Of a stretch of 64,000 bases of DNA, positions 20,877 to 29,082 are shown one piece after another; within the stretch, counting starts at the first letter, position 1; each line of letters opens with the position of its first letter. Source of the DNA: Leishmania mexicana MHOM/GT/2001/U1103 (Eukaryota > Euglenozoa > Kinetoplastea > Trypanosomatida > Trypanosomatidae); assembly GCF_000234665.1 (NCBI RefSeq), contig NC_018312.1, forward strand, positions 194,516 through 258,515, given 5' to 3'. Position numbers and translations under genes: made by a program. Below the pieces are notes generated by a model. It searched no databases. It was not told where the DNA came from and was given only the letters and a program-made list of their open reading frames with translations.

Positions 20877-22481
20877 ATGAGGACGGCCACCATCCTTGGC
20901 ACCGGAGAGCTGGGTAAGGCGTGCGCCTGCGCCCTCGCAGCAAACCACAGCGTCGACTCCGTCACTCTTTTGACGCGGGACACTGCTATGGCGGCACCGG
21001 AGAAAGCGACCGTGACGTTGTCTTCGACGTACAGCAGCAACCGAGCGAACGTTTCGGGTGCAGAGAGCAGCTCTACCGGTGCCTCTACGTCACCCACTGG
21101 AGCCTCAAGCATTACCGCAACTCCATGGCCGTCTGCTGTTCACTTCCAGGACCTGAAGCAGTTCTGCCGCGAAGCCGCGTCCGCAGTAAACTGCAAGCGG
21201 ACCCAGCACCCTCTGTTCTTGTGCACTCCTTGTGTCTCGTACCTGCCTGGGCATGATGCATGGGCGCGCGCCGCGTTCGGCAATGAGCACTGTCCAGCGA
21301 CCCATGATGTGCTCACCCGGTGGCGCTCCTCGCGGGCTGCGGTTGCGTCGTTGCAATCAGAACCAGCGCCTTCCACTGGGTTTGTCGTGGTGTTCACACG
21401 AGGCTTCGCCGCTGATGGAGCGGTGCCAGCGCAGCTTGCGGATACGCTTCTAAACGGTCTCCTCACAGAACATGCCAGTTCAGCGGCGCCGGACTCACTG
21501 TCCGAAATCGAGACACCGGTGTTGGTGGCGTCGGGCCCGGTGCTGGCGAAGGAGTGGTCCCTGCAGTCGACGCCGCTGTCATCGAGCGGGACATCTGCGA
21601 CACTTTTTTTGCCCATTCCATCTCGGCCCCCAAGCGCATTGTCGGCGGTCGCTGGTGCAGACGGTGGTGCCAGCGAAAATGGAACGAGGGGAGCGCTTTC
21701 GTCGGCGTCAGGCAGGGAGCTGCCTCATGCTTTTTCCGGTGTGGCGCTCACATTCGCCTCATGGACGCCATCCATTGCCGCTGACCCCGGCCGGCAAGAG
21801 GCACTGGCAGAGAAGCTTCGCCTCTTTTTTCCTCGCGAGTCCGTCACCTACTTAACCGCCCCCGATGCAGCTGCCATCCTGGCCATTGTGAATGGCTGCG
21901 TGCCGCTCTGCTCTTTCGGAGCGGGCTTGGTGAGTAGCGTCTACACGGGCACGAGCGTGACGTCCCTGGCTGCCTACGCCCAGCACGCCGTCGCGGCCAC
22001 AGAGCAACTGGTGAACAAGCTCTTGGGCCATGCGGCAGGCACGCCGCTGCCGCTGCCAGCCGTGTCTACGCTTTGGTGTGCCTGCACGTGTCTTGTATCG
22101 CGTGAATTTGCTCTTGGCCGCAAGCTTGACTTCTACTTTCGCAAGCAAGATGCCGCTGAGGCGATCTTCCGTGGCCACGAGCACCACCTCTTCGCTGCGA
22201 CAGTCGACGGGCTTCACGAACGCATGCAGGCTAGTGGCGTTGCCAGCCCTTTCTACGAGGTGCTCATGGACACCTACAACACTATGATTCGCGCGTCACG
22301 GACAGGCGAGGGGCTGGTGAAGGAGGGCTACTACGGCTATCGCGATACGCTCGGCGAGGACAATGGCGAGCTGCTGCGGCAGGTGACGCGCGTGGATGAG
22401 GCGATGCTCTCCGGCGACGAGGCGCGCTTCACGGAAGCCAAGGAGCGCATAATGAAGGTATTCGCCGGCTCGACCTTTTGA
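20877..22481 (+). CDS. Glycerol-3-phosphate dehydrogenase-fold protein lacking canonical catalytic residues
   Basis: The 534-residue product begins with a Rossmann motif (TILGTGELG, GxGxxG at residues 8-13) and follows the NAD-dependent GPDH layout. An FTRGF segment takes the place of the usual xKG strand. Helices IVNGCVPLCSFGAGL (about 337-351) sit where GPDH has LKNVxAxxxGxxxGL, and TCLVSREFALG aligns to the TCxxxxSRN loop. At these places the family's Lys residues appear as Arg and Val, and the Asp of the DLxxTC helix as Thr. Two low-complexity Ser/Ala/Thr inserts (about 45-85 and 255-290) enlarge it beyond the usual 340-370 residues. It is therefore probably a pseudoenzyme or a dehydrogenase of different chemistry. 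There is no obvious glycosomal tripeptide: it ends in STF. The start is the ATG after the C-rich acceptor; the frame upstream is UTR. Confidence 0.7.
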   Translation: MRTATILGTGELGKACACALAANHSVDSVTLLTRDTAMAAPEKATVTLSSTYSSNRANVSGAESSSTGASTSPTGASSITATPWPSAVHFQDLKQFCREAASAVNCKRTQHPLFLCTPCVSYLPGHDAWARAAFGNEHCPATHDVLTRWRSSRAAVASLQSEPAPSTGFVVVFTRGFAADGAVPAQLADTLLNGLLTEHASSAAPDSLSEIETPVLVASGPVLAKEWSLQSTPLSSSGTSATLFLPIPSRPPSALSAVAGADGGASENGTRGALSSASGRELPHAFSGVALTFASWTPSIAADPGRQEALAEKLRLFFPRESVTYLTAPDAAAILAIVNGCVPLCSFGAGLVSSVYTGTSVTSLAAYAQHAVAATEQLVNKLLGHAAGTPLPLPAVSTLWCACTCLVSREFALGRKLDFYFRKQDAAEAIFRGHEHHLFAATVDGLHERMQASGVASPFYEVLMDTYNTMIRASRTGEGLVKEGYYGYRDTLGEDNGELLRQVTRVDEAMLSGDEARFTEAKERIMKVFAGSTF

Positions 22482-22656
22482 GCAGGTCGCGCTATGTGCA
22501 GTGAAGGGGGTGGGGCGAGAGTGGGTGGGGGAGCCGGAACAGGAAACCGGAGGTCGTATAAATTGCTGGAAGGGCGGCAGCGTGCGTCCCCCTCCATTCC
22601 ATCGTTCTGCGTACATTCCGCTCGATGGGGAAATGGTACGGAGGGAGAGGGAGAGG
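22482..22656. other. Short spacer before SIDER copy B
   Basis: G-rich sequence after the stop codon. The SIDER therefore probably sits in the 3' UTR of the GPDH-like gene. Confidence 0.5.
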
Positions 22657-23204
22657 GGTGGACAAACCGCACCGTGCGTGGTACATTAGGGCCCCGTACA
22701 CCCCTCACACCCTGTGTGGGGAAGCCGTGCAGCCCCTCTACCTCTGCCAATGCCAAGCCACCTCTGGTGGTGACAGGGGGTCAAGTGCCTACGACGTGGG
22801 GAGGCCAGAGTGGTTTGCCGCGACGGATGTCGGCGGCCAGGTCGTACACGGCGCTGCATCGGAGCGACCTGCGACAGCGAATGCGCCCGTGTGCCGCCCA
22901 TGTGATGGGCGAAGTGTCAGCGTGACGCGTACGTCTCCCACCCCCGGGCCTCACACTGCCTGCTGGTGTGGGGCGCCTGGGTGCCACCGCGGGGAGATGC
23001 ACTGGGCGACGACCCGCGATGCGGGGGTGGGTGGGTAGCGCTTGAGGCGTGTGCCGCTGCTGAGATGAGTGGGTCGGCGCATTGGTGTAACGGGTGTGCC
23101 TAGCGCTGCTTCGCAGGTCGCGGATGGGGCTTGCGGCAGGCCCGGTGGGTAGAGCGGAGTATTGATTCATGCTGTACGGCAGAGAATGGTGGACGCCTTA
23201 ACGG
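22657..23204 (+). mobile_element. SIDER-like retroposon, copy B
   Basis: This copy is collinear with copy A at 1335-1884: 486 bp (22671-23156 against 1352-1837) without an indel and with about nine mismatches, six of them in the first 50 bp. It has the same orientation as copy A. The tail TGTACGGCAGAGAATGG is present, with no A-run after it. It begins about 180 bp after the GPDH-like stop codon. Confidence 0.78.
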
Positions 23205-23663
23205 AAAGGTAGCTCTTCGTATGTGGTCTGCGGCGCGTGAGGGTAGCGTGACCACCTGCGTTCAGCGCAGTCGTTGTCTGGGTTGATGAGGACGCGCATT
23301 CTGCCATGTAAATGTCGTAGAAACTCAGCACCGAATATCCTTGCATGTTCCTCCCCTCTCTGACTTTACCGCCTGCATCTTTCTGTTGTCTCTTCTCGTT
23401 CTTGGCGCTCACTAGTCGACGCCACATCACGCCAGTACGCCACCGCGCTCCTTCTTCCTACCGACACGGCCGACGGAAAGAAGATACGATATATATATAT
23501 ATATTTATATATTTATGTATATATGTATATATGTATACATACATCCAGTAAAGGGAAAGAGCTAAGCATACTCAGGGAAGGGGAGGAAGAGGGGCAAGGC
23601 GCGTGACAGAACATGGTAGAGCTTTCTTTGGACGATGATACATACCAGAGGCGCGCAGACGTA
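23205..23663. other. Intergenic region with a TA-rich microsatellite
   Basis: A (TA)n tract at about 23489-23504 sits inside a TA-rich block reaching about 23541. No gene is seen. Confidence 0.55.
23484..23541. repeat. TA-rich microsatellite block
   Basis: A pure (TA)n run is followed by interrupted TATATG and TTTATA units, about 250 bp upstream of the ATG at 23792. Confidence 0.85.
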
Positions 23664-23699
23664 CTCCCTGTGTCTCTCTCATTCTCTGTCTATGTGAAG
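23664..23699 (+). promoter_or_regulatory. Pyrimidine tract and possible trans-splice acceptor
   Basis: A CT-rich tract is followed by an AG at 23698-23699, about 93 nt before the next gene's ATG. Other AGs lie nearby, so the exact site is uncertain. Confidence 0.35.
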
Positions 23700-23791
23700 G
23701 AATTGAAGGGGGACCGTCTTTTCACGTGCATGTGTAAGGCAAATCAGCACTGCTTCGAGCCCCAAGCAACCGTGTGTCATTGCGTCACTCC

Positions 23792-24835
23792 ATGAACCCC
23801 ACTTCCTCACCCGACGCGGCCTCGTGTGATATGGAGAAGGAAGAGAAGGGCATCTCCCCCGTGACGCGGACGGGTAAGCCGTTCGTGGAGTGCGCCCTCA
23901 TCCACCTCCCGGGCAAGTACAGCAGCGTCTTTCCTTTTCTGCTCGGTACTCAGCTTTTCTTCTTTGACGTGGTGCGTAAGCTCAACCGTATCGGTGTCCT
24001 CGACAAGCGTGTCGTCTTTGTCACAGGCGACACGATCGGCGTCGCCTCGAGGCGGGGGCCCGTCTCGCGGAGCTCCAAAGTCGAGGACATTTCGAAACTT
24101 ATCTGCGATGCTCAAGCACGGGCCATTGGCATTCGCATGCGGAGTCGCCCCTTCGCCATTTCACCCAAGGACTTTCCCCGCTGCAACTGCTTCCACGAGA
24201 TGCCGGTGGACCTCTTGCTACACGCGACCTCTGTTGCGCAGTATGAGGCACTCATAAACGTTCTGAGCTTCGTGCATCATACCTGCACTCATGAGGCGCT
24301 GCTGTGCCGCTCGCTCAAGAAGTACGAGACGTGGAGGGCGTCACTGGTTTTGGCGCCTGACGGGTTGCGTGTGAAGAAGGCAATGCAGAACTATCCCATA
24401 CCCGTAACCCCGTCAGAGGGGAACACTGGCGCCGCCACGTTAAGTGCTACTCGATCGCAGGAGACAAGTGCAAGCCTATGGGCCTTTTGTGCACCGAGGC
24501 AAGTTGCCCTCGTCTCCGCAGCTGACTCAGTGTCACATTTCACGAATGGACTAGATGTGTCTGCGGCAGCGCCGACGCTGCAACACTGGCCCTCGTTAAG
24601 TGCCAGCCCTTCTTTCACTCCCTCTGGCGTTGGCGGTCATCTGACGACGCCGGAATCGTCGCCGTTGAGTCTTAGCTCATCGCCGGCGCCTCCGCTAGTC
24701 GGACTCTCAAGGGATATGGTGGCCGTGCCGACCTCTGCAACGCGTCGTGATGTCAACCCGCTGCTGAAGGCTGACAGAAACGACCCCGATACGTCGTCTA
24801 AGAAAAGGAAGGCCGCAACAAGAGTGCAGCTTTGA
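23792..24835 (+). CDS. Conserved-looking protein of unknown function with a basic C-terminal tail
   Basis: I do not recognise this 347-residue protein. Residues about 25-205 look like a folded domain: alternating hydrophobic strands (ECALIHLPGKYSSVFPF, VVFVTGDTIGVASRR), a Cys/His-rich segment (RCNCFHEMPVDLLL) and a helix with HHTCTHEALLCRSLKKYETW. The remainder is Ser/Pro/Thr-rich and probably disordered, ending in a KKRK cluster at 337-340 that could be a nuclear localisation signal. There are no membrane segments or signal peptide. The frame opens at a GTG (23774); the ATG at 23792 is the first true start. A coding-like stretch in another frame begins about 50 bp after its stop. Confidence 0.7.
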   Translation: MNPTSSPDAASCDMEKEEKGISPVTRTGKPFVECALIHLPGKYSSVFPFLLGTQLFFFDVVRKLNRIGVLDKRVVFVTGDTIGVASRRGPVSRSSKVEDISKLICDAQARAIGIRMRSRPFAISPKDFPRCNCFHEMPVDLLLHATSVAQYEALINVLSFVHHTCTHEALLCRSLKKYETWRASLVLAPDGLRVKKAMQNYPIPVTPSEGNTGAATLSATRSQETSASLWAFCAPRQVALVSAADSVSHFTNGLDVSAAAPTLQHWPSLSASPSFTPSGVGGHLTTPESSPLSLSSSPAPPLVGLSRDMVAVPTSATRRDVNPLLKADRNDPDTSSKKRKAATRVQL

Positions 24836-24887
24836 CTAAGCCTTGGCAAGACCGCCGCGGCAGAGGCTCTGAGCTAAGCTTCTGTAG

Positions 24888-25265
24888 TTTTCACCTCTTG
24901 CAGCCTGGGGAGCTGGCTGTAGCAGTGGGGAAGAGCGGAACGACAATGAAGAGCTTCGGGGCGAGGATCGGAAGCAGCAGTTTGGCGACGGAGGGCTTTG
25001 CCGTCCCCAGCCCTCGAAGAAACGTGAGCTGGACGGTCCCATGCGTTACCTCCGCTTTTTTTCACCAGTCAGCGACAACTCTCACCTGATGAACGGCGCA
25101 GGAAATACATCGGCCTTCTTTTCCTCTCCCAGCGGCGACTGGACTCTTGGTGAGCCGCGACGGATCGACAGACAGGTAGCAGCAGCGTCACGATGGTCAG
25201 TGCTGCAGCTCCGTGATGCGCCGCGGCGTCACTGGCAGTCCAAGGAAACGGTGTGGACCTATTAA
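24888..25265 (+). CDS. Possible small gene or decayed coding remnant
   Basis: A single frame stays open from 24888 to the TAA at 25263-25265 and has a protein-like composition: charged, non-repetitive, with Trp and no pyrimidine bias. Its first ATG is at 25041, giving a 74-residue product beginning MRYLRFFSPVSD and ending WQSKETVWTY. A pyrimidine-rich run ending in CAG (24901-24903) could be a trans-splice acceptor with a 138-nt leader. I see no domain. Alternatives are a former C-terminal part of the preceding gene, cut off by stops in all three frames between 24833 and 24887, or chance. Confidence 0.25.
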   Translation, partial: FSPLAAWGAGCSSGEERNDNEELRGEDRKQQFGDGGLCRPQPSKKRELDGPMRYLRFFSPVSDNSHLMNGAGNTSAFFSSPSGDWTLGEPRRIDRQVAAASRWSVLQLRDAPRRHWQSKETVWTY

Positions 25266-25305
25266 GAGGAGCTGCTGGAAAGCTGCTGTGACAGCTGCGC
25301 GCGTA

Positions 25306-25515
25306 TCAGTATTGCAGATCCACTAACCACACCTTTCGACGGAGCGGGTGCTGCGCCGCGTTCAGCATCGGGTCGATCTGAATGAACGTGCTCGAGCGCA
25401 ACCGCCGACGCGTACGGACGCCTCCATAACCGTCCTCCGTATGTAAATGGATGCCTTCGTGGATGATTAGGGTCGCAGCCAAGATGAGATCGGCCACTTT
25501 CCGCTTCAGCTGCAG
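25306..25515 (-). pseudogene. Minus-strand coding-like fragment
   Basis: The complement reads without stops as a protein-like peptide beginning LQLKRKVADLILAATL and ending LRRKVWLVDLQY before a stop. It has a plausible amphipathic profile, and the + strand of the same stretch has stops in its frames. No ATG opens it; the only nearby starts are GTG. It abuts the + strand coding-like remnant tail to tail. It may be a fragment of a relocated gene, or chance. Confidence 0.2.
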
Positions 25516-26172
25516 GGAGACATGGTGAGGGCCACCCTGACAGGTGCGGCGCTGACTTTCCGCTTTGTCTTTTCTTTCTTTGCTCTCTTCGTGGTTTCGC
25601 GGCTGCTCTCATGTGACTGCCCCGTACACTACGCGAGGAATGCTGTGAGGGCGGTCGTTCGTCAGCCTCTATTCATCTCCCTTTCTACGGACGACAGATG
25701 TGCCATAGCCGCTCCCCTCCCCTCTAGTCATGACATGCTGTTCTTTGATGTGCTTTTTTTTCCTGTGCCTTTTACTCCCTCTCCAGCGTGAGAGCGTGTG
25801 TGTGTGGGGGTGCGGAGGAGGAGGGCTCGGTGCGCGGCGGCCCTTTTTTCTTCGTTCCTGCTTCTCGTATACATAGTTTTACATTCTTATTAACTTTTCA
25901 ATGCCGTTGTATTTCTCTTTCTCTCTGTGCGTGCGTGCGTGTGTGTGTGGGGGGGGATGGCTGCCCTGTGTGGTATGCTTCCTTTGTATTTTATGTCACT
26001 TTCTCATCGTCGTCCGCGGCTGGATCACGGTGGTGATGATGCGGACATCGATGGTCCGGGCAGTGAGCGGTGCTCTGGTATGTCTGCAGCGTCTCTTTGT
26101 GCTCTTTTCTTTCCTCTCTTAGCCGGCCCATTTTTTGTGTTTGCTGTCGTGGGTCTTCATGGAGCCCTGACG
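25516..26172. other. Intergenic region
   Basis: T-rich and GT-rich spacer with a G-run near 25950 and no gene on either strand. Confidence 0.55.
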
Positions 26173-26716
26173 ACGCGTGGACCCCTCTCAGTGTGTAGTG
26201 TCTCAGGAGCCAGTACACCCAAGTCTCTGTGGGGAAGCCAAGCAGCCCTTTCCCCATCCTCTCCTACCCCTGCCAAATGCTGACCCACCTCTCTTGGTAG
26301 GAGTGTCAAGTGCCTGCGATGTGGGAAGGCCAGGCCAATGCAGCGCTACTGACGTCGGCGGTGAGGTCCTGGTTGGCGTGGCGTTGGAGCGACCTGTCAC
26401 AGAGAATACTCTTTTGTCATCCAGGTGATGCGCGGAGTGTCCGCGTGACTCGAGCGTGTCTCAGCCCCGCCCTCACGCTGCCCCGCATGTGGGGAGCCCG
26501 AGCCACGTTGAAAGATGCAGTGGGCGGCGACCTGCGACGCGGGTGGATGGTCACAGTTTGAGACAGGTGCCGCGCTCAGCCAACTGAGTCGGCCCATTGC
26601 TGTAACGTGCGTGTCCACGGCTGCTTTGTACCACACGATGGGGACTGCGGCAGTGCCAGTGGGTGGGATGGCGTGCGACTCATGTTGTACGGCAGAGAGG
26701 GCGGACATGTTGAAGG
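26173..26716 (+). mobile_element. SIDER-like retroposon
   Basis: The head CCCCTCTCAGTGTGTAG and tail TGTACGGCAGAGAGGGCGG match the other copies. The block from about 26385 to 26460 is very close to the one at 19405-19480, including the CGCGGA-GTG-TCCGCG hairpin (26431-26445), so these two copies belong to one subfamily. A (TA)n tract begins 8 bp after its end. Confidence 0.75.
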
Positions 26717-27480
26717 AATAGCTTATATATATATATATTCATCCTTTTGTTCCTGTCTTGGTTGCGGCTTGCATAGCTGTCCGCACCCTGTCGGGTTTTC
26801 TCTCTTTTTTTCGTGGTCTTTTTGCTCCACCCTTCTTGTGTGCTGATGCGCGCGTCTCGCTGACTGGCGTCACCACCGACTAGAGTGGGAGGCGAGGAGG
26901 ATGGAAGGGACAAGCACACAACAGAGAGACCGGGCAAAGGGTGTGTGGGTCGATGCCATGCACGTCTGCACCCGCGTGTATGTGTGTGGAAGGGACAAGC
27001 AAGCACGTGCAAAGCAGAGAGAAGAACAACCGAAGCAAAAAGAAAAATCGAGATACCGTGATGGATCACCGCACCAAATGCGTGGGTGCTGTGCCGCGGT
27101 TCCAAAAAAAAACGTGGAAGGGCTGCGGCATGTGTAGAGCAGACAGAGCTTGTGTGTGTGTGTAGCACCTAGCGACACATAGCGGCACCTTGAAGCTCTG
27201 TTTCTTTGCCTGCTGTCCTCTACTCGGAGTGGTGAGAGCGGTATGGGGAGGGGGGACACGATGGGCCGATTGACCTCCTGTCGCTCCCACCGACCTGAAC
27301 GCCGGACAGGAGAGGTAGGGAAACAGACGATGCTTTTGGAATCAAGCAGACGGTGGCCCCAGGCAGTGAAGTGCGCCATACTGCGAGCCGGCCAGCACAT
27401 CTGTCGACGGCGCCTACACCCTCGTACGCACCGCTTTCGGGTTGCCCCACTCCTCACACCCGCATAAACAATCCGTCTCT
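26717..27480. other. Intergenic region upstream of the LRR protein gene
   Basis: Contains a (TA)n tract at about 26724-26738, A-rich sequence around 27000-27110 and no gene. Confidence 0.55.
26724..26738. repeat. (TA)n microsatellite next to a SIDER end
   Basis: About seven TA units begin 8 bp after the end of the SIDER-like element. Confidence 0.85.
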
Positions 27481-27522
27481 TCCCATCTTACTCCACTTGT
27501 GCTGCCCTGCCCCTTTCTGTAG
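27481..27522 (+). promoter_or_regulatory. Polypyrimidine tract and predicted trans-splice acceptor
   Basis: A CT-rich tract ends in CTGTAG (AG at 27521-27522), 96 nt before the LRR gene's ATG. Confidence 0.5.
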
Positions 27523-27599
27523 TGGCTCTCTCGCGCCAGGATATCGCAGACCACGCCGTCCCTCTCTGCCTTTCCACCTAAGCATACAGAGTGGCACAC

Positions 27600-27614
27600 A
27601 CATATATATATATA
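27600..27614 (+). repeat. (TA)n microsatellite in a predicted 5' UTR
   Basis: About seven TA units lie 4 nt upstream of the ATG at 27619 and downstream of the predicted acceptor, so they should be present in the mature mRNA leader. Confidence 0.7.
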
Positions 27615-27618
27615 CTAG

Positions 27619-29082
27619 ATGGTCCGGATTACTGTGGAGCTGCTCCGTCGCCGCGCGGAGCACAACGAGGGCTGCCTCTCGAACCTGAAAGAGATCGCTC
27701 TTCATCAGCAGGATATTGAAAAGATCGATCTCCTCGGCGACGCATGCCGCCAGCTGGAGATTATCTACCTCTGCAACAACTACATCAGCCGCATTGAAGG
27801 GCTACGACACCTGAAGTGGCTGAAGTACCTCAACCTCGCCGTGAACAATATTACGGTAATTGACGGGCTTCAAGGGTGCGAGGCGCTGGAACGGCTGGAC
27901 CTCACGCTGAACTTCATTGCGGAGCCGACGTCGGTGCAGACACTGCTCGCGAATCCGTTTCTGGAGTCGCTACATCTGACAGGCAATCCATGCACAAAGA
28001 CGGAGGGTTACCGCGCCTATGTCATTCACTCATTGCCTCAGTTGAAGGAGCTGGACGGCGATGAGATCATCAGAGCGGAGCGCATCATGGCGCGGCAGGC
28101 GGAGGATGTGGTGATTGAGGTGGCCGAGGAGGAGGCGGTGAGGGTGCGCGAGGCGGAGCGCATCAAGCAAGAGATGCTAGCAAAGGGAATAGATCCGTTT
28201 CCGCCCAAGTACAACGACAAGGGTGAGCGTGTGTACGGACACACGCCGGAGGAGCGTCTGCAGATGTTGCACGAGCAGCAGGAGATGGAGCGGAAGAAAA
28301 AGGAAGAGCAGTCGACCCCGCAGCCCGGCAGCATCGCTGCTCTCCATCAGGAGCTGAAGAGGCAGCAACAGCCGTCGCAGCGCCTGACCACCGAGGAGGA
28401 GCGCAGCAAGTTTGGTCGTCTGCTGTTGCGCAACGAGCCCCGCGTGCCTTTCCACATGAACCAGGACGACGCTGCGGAGTTCGTGCTCACCGTGGAGCCT
28501 GGCAAGTTCATCTCCACCACGCTGCTCTCTGTGCAGGTAGAGGTTGATGTGGTGCGGGTTTTCATCAAGGGGAAGCTACTCCAGGTGCCGGTCGAGGACG
28601 AGCTTGCGGCGGACGCGGCGCAGGTGCAGCGCTCTACCACGGCCGGACAGCTAAAGGTGACGGTGCCGTACGCACCGGAGGTGCAGGAACGACGGGGCGA
28701 CGTGCGTGCGCGTCTCAGAGGGCTGCGCGAGGTGACCGAAAAGGCTTCCAGCGCAACCGGGAAGAGTGTGGCGAGTACAACCCCACCGCCTACAGCTTCT
28801 CTTCCAAAAGCCGCTGAACCACCCACCCGCTCCACACTCCTGGAGATTGAGAGTCGCATGGGTGGTAGCTCATCACCCTCCCTATCGATCAATCCGCGAG
28901 GAACAACAGACCCACTCAAGAGCAGTGGCAAGAACACCACTGCGGGCAGTGGTATCGTGAAATCTGCGGAGGACATCTCGCCTGTGCCGCCTACCATGAT
29001 GGTTTCCGCTGAGGCGACCACATTGGCGTCGCAACCCATGACTGCAGTGCTGACTCCGACCACCGCGGCATCGAGTCGATGA
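27619..29082 (+). CDS. DNAAF11: Leucine-rich repeat protein of the DNAAF11/LRRC6 (TbLRTP) family
   Basis: This 487-residue protein matches the LRRC6 family, which assists assembly of axonemal dynein arms before their transport into cilia and flagella. A trypanosome homologue (TbLRTP) has been linked to basal-body and flagellum biogenesis. The N-terminal signature VRITVELLRRRAEHN and then LKEIALHQQDIEKID are near-diagnostic. LRR units occupy about 20-145 (IIYLCNNYISRIEGL, LKYLNLAVNNITVIDGL, LDLTLNFI, LHLTGNPC), with the cap to about 155. A charged coiled coil follows (155-260). Residues about 268-352 form a CS/p23-like beta sandwich (AAEFVLTV, VVRVFIKGKLL, LKVTVPY). The last 120 residues are Ser/Thr/Pro-rich and probably disordered. 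The ATG at 27619 opens the signature directly. Confidence 0.9.
   Translation: MVRITVELLRRRAEHNEGCLSNLKEIALHQQDIEKIDLLGDACRQLEIIYLCNNYISRIEGLRHLKWLKYLNLAVNNITVIDGLQGCEALERLDLTLNFIAEPTSVQTLLANPFLESLHLTGNPCTKTEGYRAYVIHSLPQLKELDGDEIIRAERIMARQAEDVVIEVAEEEAVRVREAERIKQEMLAKGIDPFPPKYNDKGERVYGHTPEERLQMLHEQQEMERKKKEEQSTPQPGSIAALHQELKRQQQPSQRLTTEEERSKFGRLLLRNEPRVPFHMNQDDAAEFVLTVEPGKFISTTLLSVQVEVDVVRVFIKGKLLQVPVEDELAADAAQVQRSTTAGQLKVTVPYAPEVQERRGDVRARLRGLREVTEKASSATGKSVASTTPPPTASLPKAAEPPTRSTLLEIESRMGGSSSPSLSINPRGTTDPLKSSGKNTTAGSGIVKSAEDISPVPPTMMVSAEATTLASQPMTAVLTPTTAASSR

Noticed and set aside
20179..20880. 233-residue frame starting with a Lys/Arg-rich peptide before the GPDH-like gene
   Set aside because: It degenerates into CT-tract translation and passes through the GPDH-like gene's acceptor.
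24836..24903. Possible cis-spliced intron joining the 23.8-kb gene to the open frame after it
   Set aside because: The interval is too short and lacks a clear 5' splice site. Cis-splicing is known for very few trypanosomatid genes. A trans-splice acceptor or decay fits better.
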